A stretch of DNA of 64,000 bases, taken from the NCBI RefSeq assembly GCF_000150275.1, contig NW_002060949.1, forward strand, positions 2,229,836 through 2,293,835. Direction: 5' to 3'. The DNA is from Trichoplax adhaerens (lineage: Eukaryota; Placozoa; Uniplacotomia; Trichoplacea; Trichoplacidae). This document shows positions 12,701-27,124 of this stretch, piece after piece. A program made the position numbers and the translations under genes. Under the pieces are notes generated by a model. It saw only the letters and a list, made by a program, of their open reading frames with translations. It had not been told where the DNA came from and searched no databases. Position 1 is the stretch's first letter. The number at the start of each line of letters is the position of its first letter.

Positions 12701-15700
12701 TTCACTCCTTTTATCGTAATTCAACAGAATATTATTCATTAATGCTACAGATTATCCATGTTAAGATCGCTAAGATAAAATTTTAGGAATCAACACTACT
12801 AACTTCGTTACAAACCGAGTAAATAGAAAAAAGTGAACATGACTTTGATTATATGAAAGTTAATGGACTACAATCAGGGCATACTTTTTATACAAATTTA
12901 TCCTATTAATTATGGCAATCTATGCACTCAATGAAGTATAGAAAATAAACAAGCAAATTTATAAAAATACTACCAACAGAGGAAAAATCTAGATCAGGAT
13001 ATTCTTTGTATCTTTGATGGAAAAAAAAAAGAAAATTTCATTGGATCGTTAATTAAAACATAAATCAGAGTCATTGCTATAAGTATAATTTAACGTAAAT
13101 GTAATTTAATCTCATTTAAGAAATGAATCATTATTTCCCTTTATATCTACATTTATGAATCCTTGTTGTTTTGGTACTAGCCGTATAAGTTATAGCTGTA
13201 GTCAGTGGTGGTAAGTGAAAGCTCTTCTATGATCATACACGTAACTATTTTATTAACGTAACAATTTTGTTGATTTATAATTAGTTCAATGTTGCTGTTA
13301 TCAGCATAGTTCTTGCGAGAATGATCTAATGTTATCGGATTGCTTCTAATAGAGATACAGTCAGACACGATATCACTGTCCTATTTTATAAAAAATCAAC
13401 TTTAAAATGAACCACTGTTATTGCTTATATACTGTAATATGCATATGCAACTTCTATGAACCATATGCGACACTCTTTCATTCAATATAATCTATCGGAT
13501 AGCAAGTAGAATAAAGTCATCATTGACTATTGAATCGATTGCTACTTGTATTAATAAGCAAGGTCTATTAATAATATGTCGGCACTTGCTGATTAATAAG
13601 TCAGTCAACAACAATCGCATTTACAGAACTAAATAAATGAATAATAGATCAAACTGCTATTAACTAACTGAATATGGACAATTGAACGTTGCCGCACCAA
13701 CGATACTTGAGTAAAATTAAGCATAGAAAGAATCAATTAACTAATTATCTATTCTTTCAATTTAATAATTCATTAGCTGTTCTATAGACAACGTTTTTTT
13801 ACAAGATGTCGAGAACAGTAGCGACGAAAATCAATAAAAATGTAAACACCAATTCTTCATCAGTCATTAAAGGATAATATAGACGGTATACTTTTTCATT
13901 TTCTGCGTAAGTAACAACAAATAAGTTAACCAATTTAAACGATAACGGAACGTACATTTTTATATTATCGCAGTTATAATGAAGCAATATCAATAAAAGT
14001 AGTTAGTGGTTACTCTTCATTGATGGTATATTGGCAGGAGTAACGATGAAAACAGCTGATGATCGATGTAATTCATACATTGTTAATGTAATATTAGAAC
14101 ATTTTATATTGATAATGGTACTATCGTATATCAAAGTTTGCCTATGAATAGCGATTCTTAGAGGTCAACAGACTATTATTTTCATATTAGTAAACATAGG
14201 TAGCCTATTCTTTTGTATTTATGTGACGATACTACTGTATTTCTGTGCATAAATACGTATCCACCATTTCTCATATAGTACTATCACATTTAAAAAAATA
14301 AAATTTATGAGATGCTTGCCCTATTTGAACAATCAACAAAGTCATCTTAATCATAACGAACATATTGCTTGAAGGAGTTTCACATGTTATTGTAATTTTA
14401 ATTAGAGTAAAGCGCTAAAACATCTCATTGAGAATTAATCATGCGATACATGATCGCAATATACCCGTAATATTCATGCTTTAGAAACAATGTCGTATAA
14501 TGATGAAATAACTAATCAATAGGTATTTATGATATTTTACCATAAAATTACATTATCAATAGATTTAATTAGTATGATGTTATTTCGGTAGATCTCTTGG
14601 AACTTTTTGCTTGTTCCCCCCCCCATATCAATATATCAATATTGCATAATACTAATGGAATAATTTCATTCTAGCCAGGGCAATGACCAATTAATACTAT
14701 GGATTTATATATAGATAACCAATCTCAGGCAAAAGTAAATAAATTCGATGTACAAGTAACATTATATAATAAGTAAAGGTAATTCATAGCTTATTCTATA
14801 TACCGTACGGATCGAAAGTAACATTAATGAATCATTCTTCAAATCATTTATGACATAATAGAGAATATGTCGTATTGATGGTGTTTATTCATATGATTAC
14901 TTGAAATAATACAGCGCGTAGACTCTACTTAGACAACCTGAACAATCAAGAGATTTATTCATAAAATAAATAAATAAAATAAAATGAGTTTCTATCTAAT
15001 TATTTTATCATATGTACTAACATATTACTCAATTGAATTACTTTCATTTCGTAAAAAACAATCAATTATGCACATAAAACGTTGGAAATAGAAAGAATTT
15101 GTAGTTTTAGACGCAACTGGATGAAGTAGAGCATGATATTGCTTATTTACTCTTTGATATGAATGTTAATCAACCTAAACTTAAGCTAGTAGGCTTGAAA
15201 AACATTATCATCTTAAGCGAATAACTACCATCATCAACTTAAAAATAATTTATAAGACGAGAATGTTATCTTCTATTTCAATAAATCAAATAACTAATTG
15301 ATATTGACCAAGTATAATTTATAATGACGACTAGGAACTTGGAAATGACCTCATTCATGTATTGAAATCGCCCTGCTAGTGTCGATATCATACGCATACG
15401 GAAATTAACATTTTACTCTTCTACGGAAGATATTTAATGACCATAGACGACGCTAGACTAGAAAGAAGAAAAGAGTAATGAATTGACACCTCGCTGTTGA
15501 CAATTCTGTTATCAATAACTAGAAAGATAATATGACAACAAGTTACTTCACAATTTACTGGAAATTGGCCATGAGCATAAGTCATCTTTTAAGGACAATG
15601 ACTATATTAGACAATATTACTTGGAGAAGGACGCCTACGCTAATGGCAATTAAACGCATCCATTGATTCTATTTTGGCATCTTTGAACACTATCTTCCTT

Positions 15701-15828
15701 GTTCATCATCTGCTTGTAAATAGGAAACATAATCTAGTCGTTGTCAAGGAATATGACAATTAGCACAAACAATACTATCTCAACTATCAAGCCAGTAATA
15801 TTGAGTTGGTATGACTTACTTTTAGACT

Positions 15829-15849
15829 GAAAGGGTTTACAGCCCTTTC
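15829..15849. repeat. Perfect 7-bp hairpin (GAAAGGG / CCCTTTC)
   Basis: Arms GAAAGGG and CCCTTTC flank the 7-base loop TTTACAG. A related hairpin with the same core occurs at 17406-17429 (AAGGGTTGTA, loop GCTT, TACAGCCCTT), with one G-T wobble. The two share short flanking similarity, so they may be copies of one short dispersed repeat. Confidence 0.4.
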
Positions 15850-18800
15850 TTTTCATCATTGTAACTTGATATCCATTTTATTTTGTTTAATAATACCTAT
15901 GTAATTGGACACCATATTGCTTTTTAAGGCAAGAATAGAATTCTCTTGTAGCATCTTATTGTTGAGCAATCAGTGTTTTGCTCTTTTTAAAAAATACATC
16001 TACATAAGACCTAGACTAGCTATTTCTTTCCACTTTTAGTGCTCTTTGGATACTATAAAATACTGAGATTAGTTGTGATATTGATTGGAGATAAACAAGT
16101 ATTGTTTCGATTTTAATTTTTTTCCAATGAAGAACCATTCTATAACTACTGTACTAGGATTAGAATACAACATACTGAACTAAAGTAATAGGATGAATTC
16201 TCATTTTCTTAGCAAGAGGCATAGCCTTAAAAATGGATGACATCATGGCTATTATGAAAAATAGAATTTAGATGAAGTTATTATCTACTACCAATAAGTT
16301 ATTGCAGTCACGCTATAAATATAAATGATATAGTTAATAGTTTAACTCAAAATTGGCTTACGAGGAGAAAAAAAGGCATCATAAAATTGAAAAAAATACC
16401 TATGCCACCTGATGGTATTGAAAGTTATAATATTAACAGAAGGTAGTAGAGATTGCTGTGCAAGCATATTACTCTACTAGGCTCAACATGAACAAAATAG
16501 AAAGAAAGAAGAAGAAAAATAGTCTATAATTTGTAATCTAATAATATTCTAATCGTCTTTTTACTAAAAGTAATTATTAAAATAAAAAAATAACAATAAT
16601 AGTACTAATAACATTTAAAAAAAATACTTTCATTTATGATTCATATATAATATAAAAATAGATGTCTATTGATACCCTAAAGATATTTTTCCATTCCACT
16701 CATCCTAGTGCTCATGTGTTACTAATCGAGTTATTTTAAAGACGTCATAAGCTGTCGAGAATATTATTGGCTAAAAAATATGTAGCCTTTACTCTAATGA
16801 TACTACCACGTCAAGTGACAGCTGTATGAACTATTCTACATCATGATTGCACTGCTATACTCCTTATGAACTGGTTATAACATTGAATAAAAATTCTCTG
16901 ATATATGTATACTACCATGTTGTCATCTTATTTCCTTTCTATTTGATGCATTTAATTCTACTTCATAGAATGCCTTCAAGCATCACATTTCTTCTTCCGA
17001 TATCGTCATTATATCAAGTAGTAATTTGTTGTGATGTACTATATTTAGAACTAATATTGAAAAGATAGCAAATTTCCTACTATTCTCAAAACGATTATCG
17101 GCTAGTTTACCCAACCCGAAAAGTATACGGTACGACTAACAATTTAGTAGATAGAAGAAATGTTCAAGTAGATTCATAGTATTATACTATACGTTAAATG
17201 CGTATGGTGGCTAGAAGCTGCTCCGATTCCAATCTGTTTGAACTATTCTCTACTTTGCCATACCATAAAAATGATGATTAGAATATTTCCTTTTCTCATA
17301 TTTAAAATTCATCATTCTTGCAGCATTTCTATTATGGTAGTTGTGCATATGTTAAGGAACTTTAAAACAAATATATCTGGATAATGTTGTGTTTCCTAGA
17401 ACCGAAAGGGTTGTAGCTTTACAGCCCTTCTTCTACTGTACTATGATAAGATTATATATTGGCTCCACAAAATGGGTCCATTCGATTTTTATACTCAAAT
17501 AGCAGTAGTTTTACAGAGCGAAGATGTTGATAGTAAAGAGTACGCATATATTATTGAATAATAAGTTTCATAACAAATAACATTGGATAGCATTCTATTG
17601 AAAACTAAAAGAAATAAGAACACCGGAGACAGTCCAATTGTAATCAATGGATATCAAAGAGTAAAATGTTGGACAAATGGACAGATACGCTTTAAGCATT
17701 CTATGCTAAGTAATAACTGATATCCGGAATACGGTAGTCCTGTAACAGTTTTAACATAAAAAAGACGTCATTGATATTACATCAATAGCATAATCCGATT
17801 TGTGTACATATTTGATTGAGTCTTTCAAACAATGTTAATACAGAAAATACGTTGAAACTCAAGATGTATCTGCTTTTCGATTACGATTGATCATAAGTCA
17901 AGAGCGGGTTAAAACTTTCTAACCGTCTTCTATTATCCAAATTATGAGTATTTACCTATTTCACCCATCATTTAGGTGAAATCTTTTATAGCCTGCCGGC
18001 ATGTAATGTTGTTTTCTATGGATTACAAATGAAAACGTGCTTTCAATACGAACTGTATTGAAATAGAATTGATCAGCCTAACTAATAATGGTATTCTGTA
18101 CATCTTGGAATTATGTAAACATGGCACTGATTCTACGAGAAGTAACTTGATTATTGATTGGAGATATTCAGTAAAGATAATACTTAAAGTTAGATTATAA
18201 TATTAATATTGAATGTAGCGTTCTATTCTTATGATGCTAACTAGGACTGGGCTATCAATCGCGGCATATTTTGGCCCTTCATCAATCATAATAGCGATTG
18301 CATTAACTTTTTCATTTATTCCATTTTTAGTCTTGACTTATGGCGATAGTTGTAGCTATTCGTAGTCAAGATGTCCACATATCTAGTGTCATAGCCTTCC
18401 TATTTACAGAAAGTTGCATTGATACTTCTATGTTTTCTAGTGCATAATAGATGATACTAAGTAACTATTGATTTTTTATTGCAAACTGGACAGTAGCCAT
18501 CATAATATACAATCATATTAAAAATTGGGGGGGGGGGGATTACGTTCCTTCGATTTTTTAATGCTGTAAACATCTCAAGTAAACGTTCATACAAAAGACA
18601 ATCAAAAACAAGGATCTGCCCAATTTTATACGTAAATGGCTTCTTTAATTGATTATGATAAATCATTTTGCAGAAATCGAATTTCCTGTCTCATATTTCT
18701 TTCCGAGAAACTTACATCAATAAATTAAATCAACCGTAATTATGATTTTTCATTTTTTCTAATCTGTTTACGTTAATCATGTGAGACTCTTCATTATGTA

Positions 18801-18970
18801 ATAAGTACTCTTTCATGAACCAAATTTGGGAAAAATTGGATGTTATAACAAGAGTAAAAATAAAAGATTGCTAATATCAGCTGGCGAATTTTAAATTGTT
18901 AAATATACAAATACAATTCTCAAAAGATTTAGATGAAAGCTATTATAGATATTGTCAGTCAAAGTATACA

Positions 18971-19006
18971 CATATATATATAGGTTAACATATATATATA
19001 TATAGT
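18971..19006. repeat. TA-repeat palindrome centred on GTTAAC
   Basis: Two runs of alternating TA flank a central GTTAAC, giving a nearly perfect inverted repeat that could extrude as a cruciform. It looks like a simple-sequence microsatellite. Confidence 0.5.
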
Positions 19007-22000
19007 TTATACCTAATCATTTCGCTAGCATACTTAGATTAAATACTGATTATATATGTATAATAAACTGTTTATACTACTTATACTCTATAGAGTATCA
19101 AATTTTCTTAACTGTCGTGATCTAACTATCCTTAATGCTACTGTAGCGTAGTTATTATTGCTTAGTGTACATTAGTAGTCCTATATATTGCAATGTACAG
19201 AATGTGATCATCTTACAAAGATTAATACAACAGATGAGATAGTATCTGTCCCATGATAACATCTCAAAAATGCTTAGCTTATCCTAGAATATCTTTGCGG
19301 ACCATAATTACGGTACGGGTAAATCTGAATTTTGACTACAGTATAGAATTATATTGTCAACTTGGTGGAATCGTTTTTTGATAGATCAATTCTACAATGA
19401 TATTAATCATTCAATGATAGTTGCTATAGTTAATCCTTTCTCCTAATATATAAAAGCAGCACTTAAATCATAACTCAATCCAAATTCTATTGTAGTATCG
19501 CCCAAGACTGGAAGCAGTTTGACCTAAAGAGTAGGATCTTGGGAGCTCATCTAAACAGGACAAAAACTGTAACCTAATGAAATAATATCCCATCTTCGAA
19601 AATTGTATTAAATAATTTATAGTAATTGAATTTAAACTATCAATGAGGCTATTGACAAGTAAGAGGGCCTACTTGAGGATCGTATCTACGAAATAATTAT
19701 TATTTTTAAAGTTTATTGGAAATTTGTTTGTTTAATAACTAATCGTAATTTGATAATGTAGGTAGGATACAGACTTTGTAGTTTGTTAACATTAAGGCAA
19801 CATAGTTATTATCGTCTCACCCGGTATTTTTTGTCTATATTGGTTATCTTTTTACTGTCTAATCTAACTTATTCTCTGATTACTAGTAATTTACCGTAAA
19901 CATCTATTATTATCATTTACTAAAAATTGAACTCTTGAAATAGGCCTTTTTAATATCCTTAATTATTAATTAGAAACCACCACCTTTTTCCGCGAAATAG
20001 CGTAGCAAATTATTCCCATAAATATCAATTATCATTCTAAACTTATTTGTATCAAATAGTACTAGTACTCTTATCTAGCTATAATTAAAATATCTCGTTT
20101 TTATCAATAATGATTGGCATAATGCAATGTATATTACATCAGTTCTTGAATTGCCTACGACCACCATCAATTTTTAATATTCTAGAAATAGTAGCGATCT
20201 AACGAAGCCATGCTAATTGTTCTCCCTATTAAATTATTCAATAAAGGCTAAAAATTAAGCTAACATTATCCATCGATATGCTAAGTAGCTATAATGACTA
20301 TGATCTCTTTCCTATCTTTGACAATAATCACTTATTTGCAATGGTACAGTAGATGCAATGGAAGAATTATGACCCATCATTTCATTTACAAATTATTAGT
20401 AACTATAAACTTTAATTAATTGAATGATTAAAGGTATTTTAACCGGCAAATACATTAGTAATAGCTGACAATAAAATTAGAAATTATTTTTAATTTTGTA
20501 CCAATAAAGCGCCATATAGTATTCTGTAATGATTATGTTTCTATTTATCTCTCTTTGCTGTTAAGAAAACTGTAAGCGATCTTTAAATTTTATCTTAAGT
20601 TCTCTTCTACGTTACTATAATGTTTCATAATAGCTCCAAGAAGTATCGGCCTTGTTAGCGTTTTAATACAAAATAAAGCATCCATCATAATAGATTACTG
20701 AATGCTTAACTATGCTATGAAAGTTGCATATGGTCTTATCCTTAATGTATACATTAGGCTATTGATAGTAGCCCGTAATACCAGTAAGTTAATTAGAAAA
20801 TAGTATTACGTACTGCATCTTGAATAATTACCATAATATTTATCGTTATTGATATATAATATATTACATATGAGATTGAATTCTAGGACCCCGAAATAAT
20901 TTTACGCGTTCCCTATCATATACTTGCATATGCAATATTTGTATATAACATGTAAAATTTATCATAGGGTATGAAATCTTCATTACTATACTACTTTAGA
21001 GGTATCTCTTAGACATGATAGTCAAGTTTATCACTATATAGCTAGGGTTAAACGACATTACGCTTTCCATACGAAAATACAACATGTAAGCATGGAACAT
21101 TTGAAATATTTAAAGAATATCTTACCGTACAAAGAGATATACATGATTTTTGTGTGCTATGTACTCGTATTTGTAACAGAAGCAATGATTCATGATAGAA
21201 TTAGCATTCTATTGCATGTTATGAGCAGCAAATTTCATTAGCAAAAGGAAGACGATAATGCTTGAATAGTTTACCGAACATTATATGATCAGCTCAGGCT
21301 TAATGAATTAATCACTTACTGATCCTTTATTATAAATACATTATATCTAATATTTAAAATTTATTACTATCCAGCCAAATACCCGAAGATATTGCTTAAA
21401 GAGTGAACAGTAAAGAGTATCATGTATAACATTTGAGTGCAATATTTAAACTTTATTATAATATAATCATATGTACGTTAGGTATGGAACAAGATCACAG
21501 GCGTATGTATCCTTATAATGACAAATTAGCGATATATTTGGAGGAGTCATAGTTAACAAGCAGCAAAATTTATCAATAGAAGATAATCAACCGCGTAAAT
21601 AAAGCGGTTTAAGTAATTGGCCTGCTATTATGGCAAGAGCAGTAAATAAAATTTTGCAACGAACAGGCAGTGCTTTAATCTTCGTCACTAGCAGTGTACA
21701 TAAAACGATGTTATGTACCTTGTATTATACGTTATATTTTATGCGATTGTTAAATAATTTAGACATAATATTCGAAAGTTATTACATAGCAGCCTCGTAT
21801 AGAGATGCTAAGTAAATCATCTATAGTAATAGTAATAGGCAATCTTCAGTAGAAAGTTTTATTACTTGACAAGAATGATAATGGATTGCAGGTGATACTT
21901 AAACTAGTGACCACGTAAAGTAACTTGATGTAGAACGATAACATAGATTTCATACTACACAATGTATTATATCTTAAAATCAATTACAATATAACTATAT

Positions 22001-25000
22001 GTAGTTAATCTTTACTGCGCCATATGCATTATTTCATTTATAAAATTTGGAATGGATGATTTTATAAAATATTCTTGCTTCTCCTTTACTACGCTATATA
22101 ATATGCTTGAAATATGATCTTAAAATTTTTCTTCAAGCATATATTTTTCAATTTGGGTGCAATAACTATCATAGAATTCACGGTTCATTAAAAAAATGGC
22201 ATACACATCATATAAATCATTAGCAATTTGACGATGACCTCTCATTATAGTTTCTATCAAGCCTTATAACAGTTACAGTAAATCACAAAAAATTCATATT
22301 TTTACAGAGTTCAAGGCTTATATATAGCAAAATTAATTGAACATTATGTATAAATAGTACGTATAATGGAATACTTGGACTAAATAACTATTTACATATT
22401 AATTTTGAGATCTTAGATACCATATAGGCGATTTAAGATGGTGTTATGATAATAGCTATAAACTTCAAAGCTTACTTACTATTAAAACTACTCTAACCAA
22501 AGCTCTATGTAATAGAAGATGATGAAGCTAACACTGTTTTACAACAAATATAAAGAGCAGATAAGAATATCATGGCTGCAATTATTACTGAGACAGACGT
22601 TTATTTAATCCAAGGTGAGATGCCTGTCTGTGCTAAAAGAGTATTAATTATACTATAGATTATTCAATTCTGTCAAATCTGAAGTTTTTATTGCAAGTAT
22701 AATGGATTTGTATCCATATACGTATATCTATGTTTATAAATTTTATGATTATTGTTAATATTGTATCTTAATCGCAAGGACACCAGGTCTCATCAATTAG
22801 ATTGTTCCACTTGATGAAAATGAAGGACAGTAAGGAAATCTTTCCCACAATGCAAAATATGAATCATTTGACTAATATTGTAGTATAGCTGTAAATAGAT
22901 CATATTTGGAGTTAGATTGTAAAATTTTTCATTGATTAATCACTACAGAGATGCAGGTAGTCTCTGACAGAAAAATTATTAATGTAATAAAGTAAAAATT
23001 TTCAAGGAATCAAAGTCGCACCTTATATTTGACTCTTTATATCATAAATATACTGCAGTGAGAGAGGACAGAAAACAGATCTTTTGCATGAATGATTAAA
23101 ATATATAATTATGAAATGCTTCACTTACTGCTGTCTACTTTATGAGCACTAACGCATACAAATGAGGGTAGCATAAAATGTATGTAATCATAGCATTCCA
23201 TGAATACCAACATTTAATGCACTGGCTACGTTCACTTCCCTACATACCAAATATATTTTGTAAACCAAACGTACTAAATAAGAAAGGAGAATAATTTTGT
23301 CAGCTTTTTGCATGTAGCAACACTATTGCAATCGCTATCTTGCCATATATACTCCTTAATGTTTGAGTAATGTTAATATCATTTCTAATTTACATGGCCA
23401 GATCATTACTGCACAGCTAATATTTCGTAATCAAATCAATGTATTCTATCCAGTTCAACGCAAATGTGCAAACTAAGAATTCGGGCTCCAAATCATACCT
23501 ACTTACGCGATAGCACATATTAAGGGTATTTAGGAATTTCTACATATTTTTCTGGATCAAGCATAAATAACTATCGATTACACTGTTTCAACGAAATAGT
23601 CCAACTGACGGGAAAAATCAGAGCGATTACAAGGTCTTAAAGTCTTACAGGAACTCACTATTGGCGAAGAGATTTCAACATTTCCGCTGCAGTATAGTTG
23701 ATATCTAATCGAGAACACGTCGCTTTATCAATCTATCAATATAAATTTAAAACAAAAGGAATTACTAACAGTCACCTTGTAACTTTTCAGCTACAATTTT
23801 ATATTGCTAGAAATTATTATTTACTCTTGAAGTCTGATTCAAAAATTTTCGGGGTAGTTCAGAAATAATTACGATTTTGGAATCGAATATTGCGCAGCAT
23901 ATTATAGTGTCACTACTGCACTTGAAGAAATAGCATAACCTATGTTGTCATTAGATAGCAGGATCATTATATCTCTGGCCGTTAAAATGCTAATCAAGGA
24001 ACATGAAGATACGATAGTGCAATCGTTTGATAATATGGATTGGAGTGACTGGAATATCTAATCATACTATGCAGCAACTATCGAAATCCATTTATCAAAT
24101 ATCAAGATAAAGCAAGTATATTGTTCCTGTTATTATCCCAGGATTGCTCAAATTGCTACAATAGATTAATATCTTTCATCTTACAGTACAACAGCTATAT
24201 GATATAAATATAATGAATTTAAAAATAGGGAGCTGGATATATTGCTATGAATTTTAGGGTGGTATATCAGTCTCCAAATATATCAATAAAAGATAGGTTA
24301 TCATCTCCTCCCTCTATTATTTGTATCAAGAGATTAATCTACTCATAAATTATATTGAATCTTGTTGTAGCTAATCAGAAATCGTTACTAACAATGTAGC
24401 AAAAGCAAACGAAAATTTATTTATTATCTGAGAATTGTTTTTATAATACCAATACATTTTTTAATGTCTAATCAAGAGAATATAACATTGGCGAAGATAA
24501 AGAACTGTTAAAGTCTAGCATTGTCATATGTAAGAACATTAATTATGATCATAAATGAAGAATATCAGAAAAATTTGAAGATGATGACAAAAATACAGAT
24601 CAGATCAAATTATGATTACGTCATTCTAGATGATAAAGCTTATTTTATATATCACATAATCACTTTATAAATGGATTAAGTGATACAATAATTGTCTATG
24701 TGGATTGTCATCTTCGTAAAATATTATAAGATAACGTCTTTAGCGTAAATTAAATTGAAGATGATCTCTAAGAGGTCTCATAAAATTATATCACAAACTT
24801 AATAAGATAAAAAGTTGAGATTGGATTTTACATTAGTCGATATACTTCATCATACAAACACAGAATAAACGATTATTTCGATTTTCTAAAGTTTTATAAA
24901 TATGTAAGCGTGAGTAGATAGATTTATGCAAGAACTGAATTACGTAGTATTCAGTTAACTTAAATTTTCTGACCTACTCTTAATTTATACGTATTGTACA

Positions 25001-26143
25001 TTGAAAATATAAGCTAGGTGTGATTGCTAATGAAACTAGACCTAGTATTTATCGATTACTTGAATAATGATTAATATACAAATGTATCCTTTCTAGGTTT
25101 ACTATAATAATTTTACTATTTACTTAACGAAATTATTCATTTTTTCATCCAGCTACTCATGGTTGATAACTTGATGATTTCCACTCTAATTATCATCTTC
25201 ATTACCAACTATATGGATAACGGATGTAAGTAATACAAGTTAAAATCTCAGATATATTATGTAAGTTGATTTACAGATATTATTTTCGTGGCATAAATAT
25301 TAAATAGGACAAATTGATAGATTGTTAGATCTTAATTTCTTGTGCTGTAATTATTTAACAATGTTTCGCGTAGCTAACAAGATGCAAATTCAATAAATAT
25401 TATCCAAAAAAAATTAATTTTGATGCTTTACTTTCCATTTACTCCTTGATCAGCTTCGTTTCCTTTACGAATTTCCATGCAATCTAGTTGAATATTTCGG
25501 CTTTACTTGCTACCTAGTGATCTACATAAGATCACTTCAGTGGCGATATCGTATTTCGCTCTAATTTTGCGAATACCAATTACACACAAATATAGATAAT
25601 TTAATTCCTTTAGATGTATATGTTACGATATACATTATATTAGCCGTTATTTCCATCGTCTATTCATGAAAATAGTCAATCAATTTTAACTTGTTCTGTT
25701 TTCTTTCAATATGTGATAAAACATCTCCTTCTCAACCGATTGCATATAAATTAATCATACTAACATTGGCTTGATTTATTTTATTTTGCATAGACGTCAC
25801 CAGTCTTGAAACACACCATAGTATCTTCAGTCTTAGCTAAGTTTCCAAGCTAGAAGGTTGATGATTTCTGATACGAATCATGCCAAATTATGGAATAATC
25901 AACATGAATGCTATTGAAGAGTCATTCTTGTGCATGCTTTCGAGCTTGCTTTAAAAGATTTTAGTTAGTGTCGCGAGTTCCTACCCAAAATAGATCATCC
26001 TATTGAAATTCATGGCCAAAATACTTGCATACATAAATATATTGTACATCTAAAATAATAACAATACTCTTTCATAGATCGCCTAACGTTGATCCAAGAC
26101 GTAGTAAAATTACCATAAAAGCACAAATTTTAAGACTACATTA

Positions 26144-27124
26144 TTATAAGATGGTACAAAGTTTAGAAACCGGTGTTTTCCGATTTTCTTTACTTTGTTG
26201 ATACGAATTAGGACTAGCACCATTCGTGTTCCTTGATGGTGGCGTCGATAGGCTATTATGCTTAGGAGTATTCCCTTTGGATGGACTCTCCGCTGGACTA
26301 TCAGTAGTTGCAACTGAGACTTTGTGGCGATTAAAAATAGTACTATTGGGTTTTAATGGATTAAAAAATGATAAACTAACTCTACTGGAAGCACTATTAC
26401 TTCGTAATGAATGTCCATCACTAGGTTTTAAGAAATTACTATTACCACCGCTACCATTATTTTGATCTGGACTATTGATTCGTCGTTGCATTCCAAATAA
26501 AATAATTCGATAAGTTCCGGTTACATTATTGCGATAGTCTTTGTGATCGCCTTTATCATACATTTCTTTAGTAATACCCAATTGCCGTAATTGTTTATTA
26601 GCTGTTTCCTCGATTTCTTGCATACTTTCAAAATCTTGATCATCACCGTGATGAAATGTTGGTGTATTCTTACATGGAGGATAAGGCTTTGGAAATTCAA
26701 TTTGTTCTAAAAATGAACTTTCTATAATTTCACGAATGCTATACCGTTCTCTAGGATTATGCCTTAAAATACTGGTAATCAATATTTTGCAGTCTTGGCT
26801 AACAAACGATGGAAAGACATAACGTCCTTCTAAGATACAATCTTTCAATTTATCCACAGTTTCAGCTCGAAATGGCATTGTACCAACCACCATGAAATAC
26901 AATAATACACCAAGAGCCCAAATATCAACGAGTGGGCCATAATAATAATCATCTTTAAATAATTCTGGTGCAGCATAAGGTGGTGAACCGCAGAAAGTAT
27001 TTAATTTGGTGGTCGCTTTAGCAAATGTACTAAAACCAAAATCGGCTACTTTCACTTGCTTATTATTAGACGAAAAGAGGATATTTTCAGCTTTAACATC
27101 GCGATGGACAATATCATTTTGATG
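26144..27124 (-). CDS. NIM1K: NIM1K exon 3: catalytic loop to C terminus
   Basis: Encodes residues 198-523. It starts HQNDIVHRDVKAEN after a TTTTTTAG acceptor and ends in KLCTIL followed by TAA. The kinase C-lobe ends near residue 365, followed by the NIM1 tail motif and a low-complexity Ser/Asn/Pro stretch. No canonical AATAAA was seen immediately after the stop; weaker AATATA-like variants are present near 26040. Confidence 0.94.
   Translation of the reverse strand, partial: HQNDIVHRDVKAENILFSSNNKQVKVADFGFSTFAKATTKLNTFCGSPPYAAPELFKDDYYYGPLVDIWALGVLLYFMVVGTMPFRAETVDKLKDCILEGRYVFPSFVSQDCKILITSILRHNPRERYSIREIIESSFLEQIEFPKPYPPCKNTPTFHHGDDQDFESMQEIEETANKQLRQLGITKEMYDKGDHKDYRNNVTGTYRIILFGMQRRINSPDQNNGSGGNSNFLKPSDGHSLRSNSASSRVSLSFFNPLKPNSTIFNRHKVSVATTDSPAESPSKGNTPKHNSLSTPPSRNTNGASPNSYQQSKENRKTPVSKLCTIL

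Larger units (their letters stand above)
9740..26143. other. Long AT-rich region with almost no coding signal
   Basis: About 16 kb of AT-rich DNA. The only slightly coding-like frame is 11534-11719 (plus), starting MNTEKKEISIITVLE and ending at an AAG|GTATTG potential donor. It is unsupported by any family resemblance. The remaining frames of 60-73 residues look like chance. Features visible are two related hairpins (15829-15849 and 17406-17429), a C run (14616-14624), a 12-base G run (18527-18538) and a TA-repeat palindrome (18971-19006). The right end probably includes the NIM1K 3' UTR. Confidence 0.4.

Noticed and set aside
18527-18538. 12-base G run (also C runs at 1327-1336 and 14616-14624)
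   Set aside because: Single homopolymer runs without neighbouring G tracts, so a G-quadruplex is not supported. Treated as simple sequence and possible assembly noise.
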